DNA from: Candidatus Methylacidithermus pantelleriae
GTDB taxonomy: Bacteria; Verrucomicrobiota; Verrucomicrobiia; Methylacidiphilales; Methylacidiphilaceae
Length of the DNA stretch: 64,000 nt
NCBI RefSeq assembly: GCF_905250085.1
Contig: NZ_CAJNOB010000070.1
Span: forward strand, 16,869 to 80,868
Direction: 5' to 3'
Shown here: piece after piece, positions 36,074-46,099 of the stretch
Layout of the letters: the number at the start of each line of letters is the position of its first letter
How positions within the stretch are numbered: position 1 is the stretch's first letter
The notes under the pieces: generated by a model
What the model was told of the DNA's origin: nothing
Databases searched by the model: none
The model's input: the letters and a program-made list of their open reading frames with translations, nothing else
Made by a program: the position numbers and the translations under genes

Positions 36074-36147
36074 GCACCCGTAGCTCAATTGGATAGAGCG
36101 TCGGCCTCCGGAGCCGAAGGCTCCGAGTTCAAGTCTCGGCGGGTGCA
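36074..36147 (+). tRNA. tRNA-Arg (anticodon CCG)
   Basis: A full cloverleaf can be drawn: acceptor GCACCCG (36074-36080) with CGGGTGC (36140-36146), D-arm GCTC/GAGC, anticodon stem TCGGC/GCCGA with loop CTCCGGA giving anticodon CCG, variable region, and T-arm CCGAG-TTCAAGT-CTCGG. The discriminator is A at 36147; CCA is not encoded. It reads CGG codons. The tRNA stands at the edge of the foreign-DNA block, where integration often takes place. Confidence 0.95.
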
Positions 36148-36700
36148 CGGAAGGTGCAGGCAGATTGGGCGAGCAGTCTTTCAGCCTTGCGTTGGAGCAC
36201 CCTCCCAAGCTGATTGATAGGCGGCTAGAGACGGGGGTCCTAGTTTGTTGCTTGAAGTTGGGTTCTTTCCAGCGGAAACGCCTCGCCCAGATGGCCCGCT
36301 TGAGGCCGACACTGCATTAACCGCAAAAAAGAAAAGTTACGAACTCGTGGAACCGTGGGAAAAGGGAGAGCAAAGGCGAACTCGGTTTCGGCTGCTCCCA
36401 AGGAGGACATTAGCAACTGCGGACATCCTGCCCATGGTTATGATGTTGGGGATACGAAAGCTTTTTGCAACGGCGAGAGTTTTTTGCTTTAGCTGAAAGA
36501 CAACCTTGGTTATCCATCCGCAGTGTCGAGCGATACGAGGTTCACATTCAACGAATTTCTTTCTCCGTCCCATTACTTCACTTTGTTAAAGGGACACCCC
36601 AAGAATCATTGCTGGTTTTACTGGCTGGTCCGAGAACCAAACGAGATATTTTCCGTATCGAGCTTTCTTGGTTTTTGGTAGCCTTTGAGTCCGGTTGGCC
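36148..36700. other. Intergenic region, nothing convincing
   Basis: About 550 bp between the tRNA and the gmhB-gmhA fusion. Short frames only. It should contain the promoter of the fusion gene. Confidence 0.4.
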
Positions 36701-37918
36701 ATGGGTTCCCAATCTTTTTCGCCTCGTAGATTTGTCGTTCTCGATCGAGACGGCACCCTTATCGCCGAAAAACACTATCTTTCTTCTCCTAGCCAGCTGG
36801 AATTTTTACCCAACTCCATCGAGGCTCTCCATCACTTTAGGCGCTTAGGTCTTGGGCTCATCCTCATTACCAATCAGTCGGGGATCGCACGTGGCTTTTT
36901 GGATTGGGAAAAACTGGAGAGGATCCACAGGCACCTAGAGGAACGCCTTCAAGCAGAGGGACTTTTCTTGCAGGGGATCTACGTTTGTCCACACGGACCG
37001 GAAGATGGGTGTGCGTGTCGAAAGCCCAAAACCGCTTTACTGGAAAGAGCAGCCCGGGAGCATGGGTTTAATCCAGAAGACTCTTTCGTCATCGGGGATA
37101 AAGCTTCAGATATCCAGATGGGTCAAAACGTAGGTGCGACCACGATCCTTGTTACCACGGGTTATGGAAAAGAGGTTGCGGATTGCCGTGAGCTAGGACC
37201 TGACCACGTCGCCAAAGATCTTGCGGAGGCAGCAAGATTTGTGGAGGCTAAACTTCGGATCATCGATTCGCTCGCGCAATTCCCAGCCCATCCTGGAAAG
37301 GAAAATGCTGCCAGAAGAAGGCTTTGGCAAAGAGCCCAAAGCCATCTTTTAGCTGGGGCACAACTACGGGAGCGGCTGGCTGGAAGTTTCTTGGACTCCA
37401 TTGTTGCAGCTGCTTCGATGATTGGGGAAGCGTTCCGTTCCGGACACAGGCTTCTTCTGTGCGGAAATGGGGGAAGCGCCGCCGATTGCCAACATATGGC
37501 AGCGGAGTTGGTAGGTCGCCTTTGCCAAACTCGGCTTCGTGGTCCTCTTCCAGCTCTTGCGTTAACTACAGATAGCTCCGTTTTGACCGCCTTAGCGAAC
37601 GACAACGGCTTTGAAACTATATTCGAACGACAAGTCGAGGCATTGGGCAAAGAAGGAGATATCCTTTTAGCCATTAGCACCAGCGGCTCTTCGCCCAACA
37701 TTTTACGAGCGGTCGCTAAGGCTCGCTCGCTTTCCCTCCGAGTAATCGCACTAACGTCGGAAAGGACCGAACTTGCGCAGCAGGCAGATCTTGCCCTTGA
37801 AGTCCCTGGGCACAACACGCAATTGATTCAAGAACTTCACCTAGCAGTGGAACACCTTCTTTGTTTTTTGATAGAAGAATTTCTCTTTCCCTCGGAAAAG
37901 GATCGGGTCGCCCCGTAG
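36701..37918 (+). CDS. Fused heptose-bisphosphate phosphatase / phosphoheptose isomerase (GmhB-GmhA)
   Basis: Two enzymes of ADP-heptose synthesis for the LPS inner core in one 405-aa chain. Residues ~10-185 are GmhB, a HAD phosphatase with DRDGTL (Asp15, Asp17), LILITNQSGIARG and the zinc loop CPHGPEDGCACRKPK (Cys96, His98, Cys104, Cys106), plus the GDKASDIQMG motif. Residues ~205-400 are GmhA, a SIS-domain sedoheptulose-7-phosphate isomerase, with CGNGGSAADCQHMAAELVGR from Cys254 and LLAISTSGSSPN. The ATG at 36701 is preferred to a TTG two codons upstream. The intervening step (HldE kinase) is not in this window. Confidence 0.93.
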   Translation: MGSQSFSPRRFVVLDRDGTLIAEKHYLSSPSQLEFLPNSIEALHHFRRLGLGLILITNQSGIARGFLDWEKLERIHRHLEERLQAEGLFLQGIYVCPHGPEDGCACRKPKTALLERAAREHGFNPEDSFVIGDKASDIQMGQNVGATTILVTTGYGKEVADCRELGPDHVAKDLAEAARFVEAKLRIIDSLAQFPAHPGKENAARRRLWQRAQSHLLAGAQLRERLAGSFLDSIVAAASMIGEAFRSGHRLLLCGNGGSAADCQHMAAELVGRLCQTRLRGPLPALALTTDSSVLTALANDNGFETIFERQVEALGKEGDILLAISTSGSSPNILRAVAKARSLSLRVIALTSERTELAQQADLALEVPGHNTQLIQELHLAVEHLLCFLIEEFLFPSEKDRVAP

Positions 37919-38339
37919 TTCTAGGGAAAGAAAGCCCGAAAAGATCCTTGGGAAGCTTTTCTTCTCAGGCACCTCCACGGATATCACGTTCGGTCCGTTG
38001 GCTTTCAGCTTGAATTGCCTGTGGTCACTATTGCCAAGGGCTTTTTTTCCGTGGTTCTCAAGGACTCCTGGAAATCCCTCTCGGTACGCCAGATTCCCGG
38101 TTCAAAGCACAATAGGCTGACAAACGACCCAATGCTCCCCATCCGCACCGGTGCGTGTGTCGTTTCATCGAAATACGATCAGAGACGAGGGTTTGCTCCG
38201 TTTTTGAAGGTCAGTCAATGAACCCTGATCCTGCGTAGCCCAGTACACCGAAGCCCGGCCACAGCGGGCCAAAAGGGAACAAACAACCGCCGGGAGCGCT
38301 TTCCGAGGAGCTCTAAATGTGTTGTTTTGACTCTTCACT
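37919..38339. other. Intergenic region with a palindrome
   Basis: About 420 bp after the fusion gene. It contains the exact second copy of CGCACCGGTGCG at 38144-38155. No gene seen. Confidence 0.4.
38144..38155. repeat. Palindrome CGCACCGGTGCG, second exact copy
   Basis: Perfect 12-bp palindrome identical to the core at 2476-2487. The sequence on both sides differs from that at 2.4 kb except for GTGCGT, so the palindrome rather than a longer repeat is conserved. Confidence 0.5.
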
Positions 38340-38752
38340 TGAGAAAAAACCGTTCTTGACATCCCCCCGTTCCTACGCGGATCACCGATCTTAGAGGTTT
38401 GCTTCCTTCGGGGCTGCCTGCTCCAAACGGGAAGTTCGAGCGTTCCGTCTCTCAGCCTTCTGCCTCGCCCGTCCACTCCCGACGCGGGGCAGCGAGGCAG
38501 ACGGCAAGGTTGCGTGCCGGGTTCTTGTCCGGGCCCGGGATAAGGCGCCAGGCGTCCTAGCTAAACAGCAGCTCCCAGAGCAACAGAGTTTGCCACCTCC
38601 CTTCAGCACGAGCACATCTTTCTAGTCCGGGTAGAACCTGGTCCCGCGTCCAGCAATTCTTCTGTACTCCTTACTCTTTCCAGCAGCCTGGCCGCTCTCC
38701 AACCTAGGCCCAGCCGTCCTGACTTGCGGCCCCATCTTCCCTCTTCGGCCTC
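38340..38752 (-). pseudogene. Possible tail of a TnpB-type transposon
   Basis: The minus strand carries a basic, low-complexity frame ending around 38391 followed by an element-end-like sequence whose plus-strand form is TTCTTGACATCCCCC (38342-38356). Endings of this type (GGGGGATGTCAAGAA on the minus strand) are found at right ends of IS200/IS605-type tnpB elements. It adjoins the decayed IS607 element. The identification is weak. Confidence 0.35.
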
Positions 38753-40401
38753 TCATCTATCACATCGTTTGGGGAAAAAAGATACTGGCTTTGTCGGGTT
38801 CCCACGGATCGTTCTGGTTCCTAACCGTTCCCCAAACCACTGAGAACCAACCTCTACCTGGGAAGCTCGTTCGGCACGCCGGCCGAACAGCGCTGCCGCC
38901 GATTCGCCTGCCGCCATTCCGCTGGCAGACCCCCAGGTAGCGCCCAGTCCCGCTTTTTCGAGGACAGAGACGCAGCAGGCTACCCAGCGCCTCCCGTCCC
39001 GAGCTACGCTGCTTTGAGTCTCCGCCGAACTCCCTCCATAGAAACGACCATCCATCCTTCGTCCGATTGCTTGCGAGTAAGGCGAAAGGGGCCACCACTG
39101 CCATTGCGCGTAGGCACGACTGCCCCTTGCACCGACGGGCGTTGGGAGAGACCCATCCCTCTCCGAGCGAGGGCACGAGGCCGCCCGATGGTGAAAACCC
39201 ATCCCATGACGACGCGCCTGGTTGACCGCGCCGATCGTAGACGTGTAGGCCGGATCGACTTCGATCACCTCGACTCCGACAGCAAGATGCCGACTTGAGC
39301 ATCGCGATCGCCTTGGCGTAGGCAAAGAAAGAGAGCCAACCCCAACGGGATCCGCTGACTCGAGCTTGAGTTCTCGCTTACGAAGATTTAATCGTTCAAT
39401 CAGAAGTAACTCGCCGGATTCGGCGCAGGCCCTGACGATCTCCTTGCACCCATCAGTAAAAATCGCTTTCGCCCGCTCCCCCCTCTTACCATGGAGATTC
39501 CATCCGATCCGACGAAGATCCACCAGATTGCAGAAGCGGTCTGTTTCCGCCAAGGCGAGATAATCCTCGTTCGTGTCGATGCTAACCCCTCTGGCGGGGA
39601 GGCGTGTCACCAGGAAAATGGGTTGCGCTTCGGCGCTCGCAAGCATCCGCCACCCCCTTCTCGGTCCCACACCAAGCGGTAGCTTACTGCTCATTCCCCG
39701 CTTCCGGACGAGTTTCCCACTCTGGTGGTTGGGGCGGCCGTCACCATCCGGATAGCGCAGAGCACCGGGAGGATTCGTCTCCTGGGCCGTAGGCGAAAGC
39801 AGACGCCCTCAAGAATCCACCGTTGGCTCGGGCTCCTCCCTCCATCCGGCAGCCCAAACCGCAGCCAATAGCTTCTCGTCAGGGGGCACCGTGGCTTGGT
39901 AGGACTGATTGCCCACGGTTTCTTCCTTCAACCCGAGCACATACAGCTGGCTCCCGGCCCGGCCTGCCAATTCCTCTTCCAGTCCGCATGGTTAGCGTGT
40001 CGGTTTTCTTCCAAGGAAAACTCTTTACGGGAAGAGGCAGCGCGAACCGAAACACAGACGCACCGGCTTGCGACTTCAGATGGGGCCAGGAACGCGTCGA
40101 GCTTCGTCCGCAGGATGGCCAGCCGCCGTTTTTTTCTGGCGCAGGCGGTTTGATCCCGGCTTCTTCTCCCCGAGCTCTTCGAGCTCGGGCCCGGAGGAGA
40201 TGGAACCCTCGGGCGGACCAGCCAAACGGCTGCAGGAAGGATCGATTACCCTCGCGGAGCAAAACACCAACCAGACCGTATCTGGCAGAAAGAAGTCTGG
40301 CTCCCCCCGCCAGTAGAGCGTCGCATAGGTGTCAAACAATGCCCCTGTTCGGGCGTCACCCGCAACCGCGTCTGGTAAGGGAAAACAGAGAGCTTGCTCA
40401 T
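38753..40401 (-). pseudogene. Decayed IS607-type tnpB (copy 1)
   Basis: Start MSKLSVFPYQTRLRV at 40401, N-terminal LFDTYATLYWRGE, then frameshifts. The C-terminal half shows RuvC-like features: VSIDTNEDYLALAETD (first Asp), LLLIERLNLRKRELK (Glu), and EVIEVDPAYTSTIGAVNQAR. TnpB is an RNA-guided DNA endonuclease ancestral to Cas12; this copy is broken in several places. The adjacent tnpA remnant follows on the same strand. It is paralogous to copy 2 at 46.1-48.1 kb. Confidence 0.8.
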
Positions 40402-40439
40402 GCGATTGCTTTAAGCACCTCCTTGGGCATGGCTCTGCA

Positions 40440-40964
40440 CGGATTTCTTCTCGTTAATGCCTGGCACACAATGAAACGATCCCGTCATGCAGGTCGCCCA
40501 CGATATCGTCCGTCATCTCACTCGGATCCACCACCACCACGATAGAATGACTCTGCGCGGCCCACGCCGGTTCCAGACACTCGAAACCGACACACGTCAG
40601 CCGGTCACGCTACTTGAGCGGGATGATGCCGACCTTGGGATCACAAACCTGGCCAACGAGCCCTCTACGATGAGCGTTCATGCCGGAGCCGACCTCCTTT
40701 GACGGCCTTGGCGACCCGCAACGGTTTGCCTGAGAAGAAACTCGGAGAACCCAAGCGAATTGCCCCTCCCAATCCGCTTTTTTGATCGGCTCTGGACACC
40801 CGCGCGTAGAGGGCTACGCCATCAGGTGGTGTCTGCTCCGTATGAGCGATTGCTGTTCCGGTGGGCACCTATTCTACGGGAACAGGCAAACACTCCTCCT
40901 TCTACATCCGCCAAGCCCTCTTGTAGCAAATGCCCTGCCGCTTAGCCCACATACTCAACTTCAT
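40440..40964 (-). pseudogene. Decayed IS607-type serine recombinase tnpA (copy 1)
   Basis: The start MKLSMWAKRQGICYKRAWRM (at 40964) is the MerR-like N-terminus of IS607 TnpA, followed by GVALYARVSRADQKS with the catalytic Ser of serine recombinases, and later KPLRVAKAVK. Frameshifts break the catalytic domain. It precedes tnpB on the same strand, the standard IS607 order. Confidence 0.8.
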
Positions 40965-41142
40965 TTTGATATCCTTCCTGAATAGCCTCATATCGATACT
41001 TTCTTTTAGCTGTTGGCAGCGCCACAAGCTGTTACAGAGGCAGCGCGCCCTTTCCCCTACTCCGTGCGGCGTCTTCCAAAGACAATTGGCAAAAGAAAAC
41101 GCTCGAGCTCCGGCGTACTCGGCTGTACATTAGGCAGGACAC

Positions 41143-41637
41143 ATGAGTACACCCAAGCTTCAGGTCGGTGATCCAGCACCTGCACTAGAGGTAATTGATG
41201 ACTCCGGGCAGTCCATTTCCCTGACGGCTATTTATGGAAAAGGTCCGGTCCTTATTTTTTTCTTCCCCAAATCAGACACTCCCGGTTGTACCAAAGAAGC
41301 CTGTGGCATTCGTGATCACTGGCACCAATTCCAAACTAAGGGTCTCCAGGTTCTTGGAGTGAGTACAGATCTCCCAGCAGCGCAACGGAAGTTTCGAGAA
41401 AAGTATCAACTACCCTTTCGGCTCATCTCTGATCCCATGGGAAGTCTGATCGAAGCGTTTGGGGTCACTCGGCGACCCAGCGGCAATGCTTCCCGGGAAT
41501 CTTTCCTTATTGTGGATGGGAAAATTGCCTGGCAAAACCCAAAGGTAAACCCTGAGATCCACGCCCAGGAAGTCCTGGAAGTCGTCGATCAGTTGGTTTC
41601 TTCGGCGAGCCGCCAGGCAGGCCCAGCCCCAACTTAA
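41143..41637 (+). CDS. bcp: Peroxiredoxin, Bcp family
   Basis: Thiol peroxidase that reduces H2O2 and organic peroxides in the cytoplasm using thioredoxin. The 164-aa product shows LIFFFPKSDTPGCTKEACGIRD with the peroxidatic Cys49 and the resolving Cys54 five residues later, the mark of the alpha-type atypical 2-Cys Bcp/PrxQ group. The rest follows the family (VLGVSTDLPAAQRKFREKY, FRLISDPMGSLIEAFGV). Alone between two transposon remnants, it seems to be transcribed independently. Confidence 0.95.
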   Translation: MSTPKLQVGDPAPALEVIDDSGQSISLTAIYGKGPVLIFFFPKSDTPGCTKEACGIRDHWHQFQTKGLQVLGVSTDLPAAQRKFREKYQLPFRLISDPMGSLIEAFGVTRRPSGNASRESFLIVDGKIAWQNPKVNPEIHAQEVLEVVDQLVSSASRQAGPAPT

Positions 41638-42635
41638 TCGCTGGAATCCTCCGAATCTGGCGTAGGGTCGAAATCGATCCCTGGTCGAAATCCACATCTT
41701 AGGAGCGCCTCTATTGGGCTTTCCGCAAGAATATGCCTAAAAGCCCCCTTTCCTTCGTGACCCACGCCTCTTCCCGAGCAACCAGTCGTTATACCTTCCA
41801 GAATCCGCCTGTTACCCTCTATCCTCCACTGGACACAGTAAAGAAGCATAGCATCACCCTCTCTTTCAACTAAAGCCTCATGACTCTGATGTTACGCATT
41901 TACTCAAAAAAAAAGGGTCTAAGATTATCCTAAAAAGATAGGCGTTAGTTGCCAGCGCTGGTGGAAATACGCTCAACATAAAAGGTTAGGATGCCAAACT
42001 TTAGCCGCAAGCGTCATCTGTCTTCCTAGACCTTGAAAAGTTTTTCGCATCCGCTGGGTCCCGCCACATGACCCCCCACGTGGATCGGGATCTCTTCACC
42101 CAGGGCAAGAATCGAGAAGAAGCGCTTTTTAGTCGATCCGCTCGAACTCTCCCTGCTGCGGTCGACTGCGAGCCGGCGATGCCGCCTTAACCCCCTCCGA
42201 GGGAGAGGTTTGGAAAGATCCAGAGATTAAGAAGCCTTCTCGGCCGAGAGTCGACTCCAAGACAAAGCCTCTTTGCACAAGCTTCTCGCTTCCACTGCCC
42301 GAGCACGCGCATCAACCTGGAAATCTGCGTGTTCCTGCGAAGAAATCTTTTGGCTTCCCCTGGACAACTTCTCTGCCACAATGCCCAATTCATTAGGAGC
42401 CAAACAATGCAACCAAAAAGAGCTCCCTATAAGTAAACCTTCCCTTTTGTTTCGAACTTACCTCCGAATCACGTCATCAGAATAGGCATAGAGTGCTGAC
42501 CCCCACGGGAGTACTGGCAGGCAGCCGTATGAAAGTCAAATACCCAGCCAGATCGACTCTGGGATTCCCTCCACATTCCCATCTGTCGGAGCCGTATTGT
42601 TCTCCTTCTCTTTGGGAAAATCGACGTACCAGCTC
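41638..42635. other. Long intergenic region, no convincing gene
   Basis: Nearly 1 kb. AT-rich at the left (around 41890-41990), otherwise mixed. Short frames on the minus strand around 42187-42412 have coding-like composition, but I cannot assign them and they carry no start signal. Possibly decayed mobile DNA. Confidence 0.4.
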
Positions 42636-43118
42636 CTACCCATCGAGTTTCTTTTCCCGGGTCAAGCTCCCGCTGGCGGGCGGCTCCCTTTTCCCTATAG
42701 CGCTAACGATAAGCATAGGAACCCGTGTTCGATGCCTGACTTCTTCAATGGGAGTGCCAAGAAGTGCATCAGCCAAGTATCGATGCCCATGGCTTGTCAT
42801 CGCAATGAGGTCGCATCCTTCCTCCTCGGCAATCCGCAGAATTTCCTCGGCCGGTTCACCCCAAGCAAGCCTCGTCCCGACTCGAAGATGCCCTTTGTCG
42901 CGGAGTTCCCGCGCAAGTTTTTCGACGTATTCACGATCCTCTCGCATCTCGCGAGATTCTGCCAAATTAAGCCACTCCTTATGGCGTGCAGCCCACCCGT
43001 GCGAAACGCGAACAAGTAATAGCTCTGCCATGAGCGTTCGTGCTAGTTCGCTCACGTGTGGCAGGAGCACCTGGTCGGCGTTCGTGCGATCCAGAGCGAC
43101 CAAGATTTTTCGATACAT
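42636..43118 (-). CDS. Universal stress protein (UspA family)
   Basis: A 160-aa UspA-fold protein starting MYRKILVALDRTNADQVLLP. The C-terminal nucleotide-binding signature is complete: LIAMTSHGHRYLADALLGTPIEEV RHRTRVPMLIV (read across the spacer), corresponding to G-2X-G-9X-G-S/T with a Thr region, although the Gly pattern is GHRYLADALLGTP. Such proteins bind ATP and support survival of stress. The start at 43118 is chosen by homology and by GAGAGGGGG upstream; the in-frame extension to 43241 is not credible. Confidence 0.9.
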   Translation of the reverse strand: MYRKILVALDRTNADQVLLPHVSELARTLMAELLLVRVSHGWAARHKEWLNLAESREMREDREYVEKLARELRDKGHLRVGTRLAWGEPAEEILRIAEEEGCDLIAMTSHGHRYLADALLGTPIEEVRHRTRVPMLIVSAIGKREPPASGSLTREKKLDG

Positions 43119-43704
43119 GCGCTTCCCCCTCTCTTTAGTCGCATTCGGCCCATACGCCTCGAACGATATTCTCAAGAAAATCGAGCTCCACCACTCCTTT
43201 CTTGTTTCCGTTGCTTGGAAACACAAAAAACACGACCCCAAAATCTACGGATAGTAAAAGAAAAAGGAGTGGCAAAAGACTGCATAAGTTCGCTATGGCA
43301 GGATCCATGAACCGTTCCATTCCTCTTGACTGTCTTCTTACGTTCGACCACCTGCGTGGCCGCAATAAGCAGCCGGCCTAGAAAAGCTAAGGGCCAGACT
43401 GGTCTCCTTCGTGCCCGGCCAAAGTAATCACATCAACAGGGAGCAATGCTTTCTATTGCAGCTTCCCGGGGTCTCTTCCCCTGACAAATGCTTGTCAAAT
43501 GGGGTCGTTCTGCCCAATCCCGTGTAGGGTCACTGTAGGTTTTGCCTTTCGGTTCCGCTTCGAGCACGGTCTTTGCCAAGGCCGTGGACTGACCCCCTTT
43601 TCCAATTGCTTTTATGTAAGGCCGGAAGCCCACGCGGCAGGACCTTTTGGGATGGGCCCTTCTTTCAAAGCCTAAGGAAGGGCAGTTTCCGATGTCTACC
43701 CGCA
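43119..43704. other. Intergenic region, nothing convincing
   Basis: About 590 bp between the universal stress protein gene and the membrane-protein gene. No gene, hairpin or repeat can be supported. Confidence 0.4.
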
Positions 43705-44781
43705 TTATTGTTCCCAGCGAGAGGCCTCCTTCTGAAGCTGCAACATGCGGTCGGCTTCTTTCCAGCAGTCGCACGCGGGTTTCCAAAGGCAAACGGCGCC
43801 CACAAGCCCTATCATCCAGCCGAGAACTCCCCAGGTAGAGAGAAGGCAAACCGAGAGAAAAGTCGAAAGGATATAGCACGTGCGCCATCCTTTAAGGATT
43901 GGCAAGCCTTTTGCCCAGCTCTCCGCAGGTTCAGCCAAGAGTTTTTCCCACAGCTGGGCTTCTTGCTGAAGGAGCCCCTTTGTCCGCCGCCATAGAGGTC
44001 CCAAAAGGACAAGTTGGACCACGCCGAGAACCTCTGCTAGCTTCTTAGAGGGCAAAAGGTCCTCTGAGATAAGAAAAACCCCCTCAGGAAGACCAAGAAG
44101 AAACACTTGACTCCAGATCAGCCGTTCACGGATCTCGCCTAAAACGTGTAAAGAAAAAGGGGGTTCCCCTTCGCCTCTCCACACAAGCGCCCCGGAAGCT
44201 AAAGACGTAAACAGAAGCCCAACCAGATCCGGGCATCGCGGTGGCCTGCACGTTTCTTTTTGAATAAGAAGCCAAAACATGAAGCCTGCTCCGGCGATAA
44301 GGCTCCAAACCATAGCTTGGGGAAAGGGACGAAAGGGCCAAAACAGAGCCAGTATGGCCAGTACATGGCCAAGGTTTTTTCGATCAACATTAGACAATAT
44401 TTCTTTTCTACCGATCCGCCACGTGCTTGGCCTCGGCTTTTCCGAGGCTTGTTGGTCGGAAGGGCCTAAGACCGAAAGAAATCCGATGCAAAATCCTGTG
44501 GCCGCTGACAAAGACTCTAGTGCGTATATAGACCAGTGCGAGAATAAGCCGATTCCAAAGATGACCAAGTGAATTCTTGTAAGCCCATGAGCAATCGCGT
44601 GCGCTAGGAGAAAAATTTCCTTTGTTAGGCTAGGAAAACGGCTTTTTGCATAGTCCCCAGCGGACTGCCCTAGAAGGATACCTTCAGCCGTCCAGGTCCA
44701 AACGACAAAAGCTATTTGGAGGCCTGGGCCAAATAGATCGTTAATACGCGTGCTACAAGAGGAGAGCGTGGCTTGTTCCAT
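43705..44781 (-). CDS. Integral membrane protein of unknown function
   Basis: A 358-aa protein with about seven to nine hydrophobic segments, among them GLQIAFVVWTWTAEGILLG, LVIFGIGLFSHWSIYALESL, VLAILALFWPFRPF, VWSLIAGAGFMFWLLI, and near the C-terminus STFLSVCLLSTWGVLGWMIG. A basic, Cys-containing tail follows. I do not recognise the family. It is 90 bp downstream of the STN-domain protein gene on the same strand, so the two are likely co-transcribed and may work together at the envelope. Confidence 0.7.
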   Translation of the reverse strand: MEQATLSSCSTRINDLFGPGLQIAFVVWTWTAEGILLGQSAGDYAKSRFPSLTKEIFLLAHAIAHGLTRIHLVIFGIGLFSHWSIYALESLSAATGFCIGFLSVLGPSDQQASEKPRPSTWRIGRKEILSNVDRKNLGHVLAILALFWPFRPFPQAMVWSLIAGAGFMFWLLIQKETCRPPRCPDLVGLLFTSLASGALVWRGEGEPPFSLHVLGEIRERLIWSQVFLLGLPEGVFLISEDLLPSKKLAEVLGVVQLVLLGPLWRRTKGLLQQEAQLWEKLLAEPAESWAKGLPILKGWRTCYILSTFLSVCLLSTWGVLGWMIGLVGAVCLWKPACDCWKEADRMLQLQKEASRWEQ

Positions 44782-44871
44782 CCCTAGGATGAGGGAAGTA
44801 GCAGCCTTTTCCAGTTAGCTTCCCCTAAGAAGGTAGCTTCATGGAAAATAGTGTCGTTTTTCGTATCGGTT

Positions 44872-45657
44872 CTACTTCCTGGCGGGAAGGTAATAGATTC
44901 GACCATTATATAGAACCGGAATCCAGCGGGGTTTCTTTGGTTCTTTAGAAGCTTTCGTTTGTTTCTTCTCTTTTGGAGAGGGTTTCTTTTGTTCTTCTTT
45001 TTTTACAGAGACATCCTTTTGTTTCGCGGAAGAACGGGAATTGGCAGAAACAGCTGGCAAACCCTGGGAGGAGCTCTTCTGGCTAGCGGCGAGCTCTGTC
45101 TTCTTTTTGATATCATGTTTGTCGCTACTGGAAGAAGCGGCCTCTCCTTTTGCCTCAGAACGGGGAATTATGGGAGCGCCCTCGGATGGTCGCGGCAAGG
45201 TAGGAGGGAGAGAGATTTCTGGCTTGGGTGTCTCTGCAAAAGCTCCGTAGCGATCAACACACAAGTTGCCAGCCTCAACGCGAACGACGTATCCATGAGC
45301 CCGCGCGGCCTCTTGAGCCATCGCAAGGGCATCAGTCTGCCAATAGCTTCCCTCCACCCATCCAGTAATATCCGGCCGAGGAGTGTAGTTAAGATGGGCC
45401 CTCTGAGCCATCGTTGCCAGGAATTGGTTTAGATCCATCCCAAACACGACGAATGGCCTGGAGGGACTTGCCGGAATCTGGGCATGGGTTAACGACTGTG
45501 CCTTTTGAGGCTTTTCCTTAAACTCTATCCTAAACGGAGGATTACTAGGAGCTTCCTGAGCAAAAACCCAGCTAAAACTGGCGAAGGGAAGGAAGATGCT
45601 TCCAACCCAAAGAGGCCAAAGGCGCCATCGGATCAGGATCAAGCAAGGGATTTTCAT
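44872..45657 (-). CDS. Periplasmic STN (secretin N0-like) domain protein
   Basis: A 261-aa protein with a signal peptide (LWPLWVGSIFLPFASFSWVFA) and, at about residues 65-125, a secretin/TonB short N-terminal-type domain: VVFGMDLNQFLATMAQRAHL, then GWVEGSYWQTDALAMAQEAA and VVRVEAGNLCV. These domains are normally the N-terminal part of secretins or FecA-type receptors; here no barrel follows. Instead comes a Ser/Lys-rich linker (~90 aa) and a short conserved-looking end WIPVLYNGRIYYLP. It may be an adapter for an outer-membrane complex encoded elsewhere. Confidence 0.7.
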   Translation of the reverse strand: MKIPCLILIRWRLWPLWVGSIFLPFASFSWVFAQEAPSNPPFRIEFKEKPQKAQSLTHAQIPASPSRPFVVFGMDLNQFLATMAQRAHLNYTPRPDITGWVEGSYWQTDALAMAQEAARAHGYVVRVEAGNLCVDRYGAFAETPKPEISLPPTLPRPSEGAPIIPRSEAKGEAASSSSDKHDIKKKTELAASQKSSSQGLPAVSANSRSSAKQKDVSVKKEEQKKPSPKEKKQTKASKEPKKPRWIPVLYNGRIYYLPARK

Positions 45658-46099
45658 ATTCTAACCCCTAATATGGGGTGAAGACCCGGAAGAGCGCTGG
45701 CCTCTCTGAACGTTTTCTTGGGAGCACCCAAAGAAAAATCCTTTTTTGCCAGGAAAACCAAGCGACTGTACAATATGCCCCACTTTTGGACGGAAAAGAC
45801 TACGCGGGCTTTTGGGCTTCTTAGCTTGTTGATCTTTTCGCTCCCTGGGAACCAGTAGAGTCGAGCAGTGGCACGAGGTGACGTAGGAGAGTCCACTCGC
45901 GGCTACTCCGTTCGCTTGGAGCACACCCTCAAACCTCTCTCCCTATCAACGGTTTCCACTCCCTGCTTGATCCTACCAAGCACGCAGATTTCCTGCATTC
46001 GGCTTTCAGACAAGGCTAGCGCGGGTTCTGCCCAGGCAGGTTGCCTGAACCGTGTTTGCTTCCTCAGGCAATGTGCTCCAAAACCGTTCCTAAAACGAT
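45658..46099. other. Intergenic region at the edge of the second IS607 remnant
   Basis: About 440 bp upstream of the STN-domain gene. No convincing gene. The right part may contain a decayed end of tnpB copy 2. Confidence 0.35.

Noticed and set aside
42187..42412. Short minus-strand frames between bcp and the universal stress protein gene
   Set aside because: Coding-like composition but no start signal, no family motif, and no conserved neighbour; cannot be supported as a gene or identified as a specific remnant.
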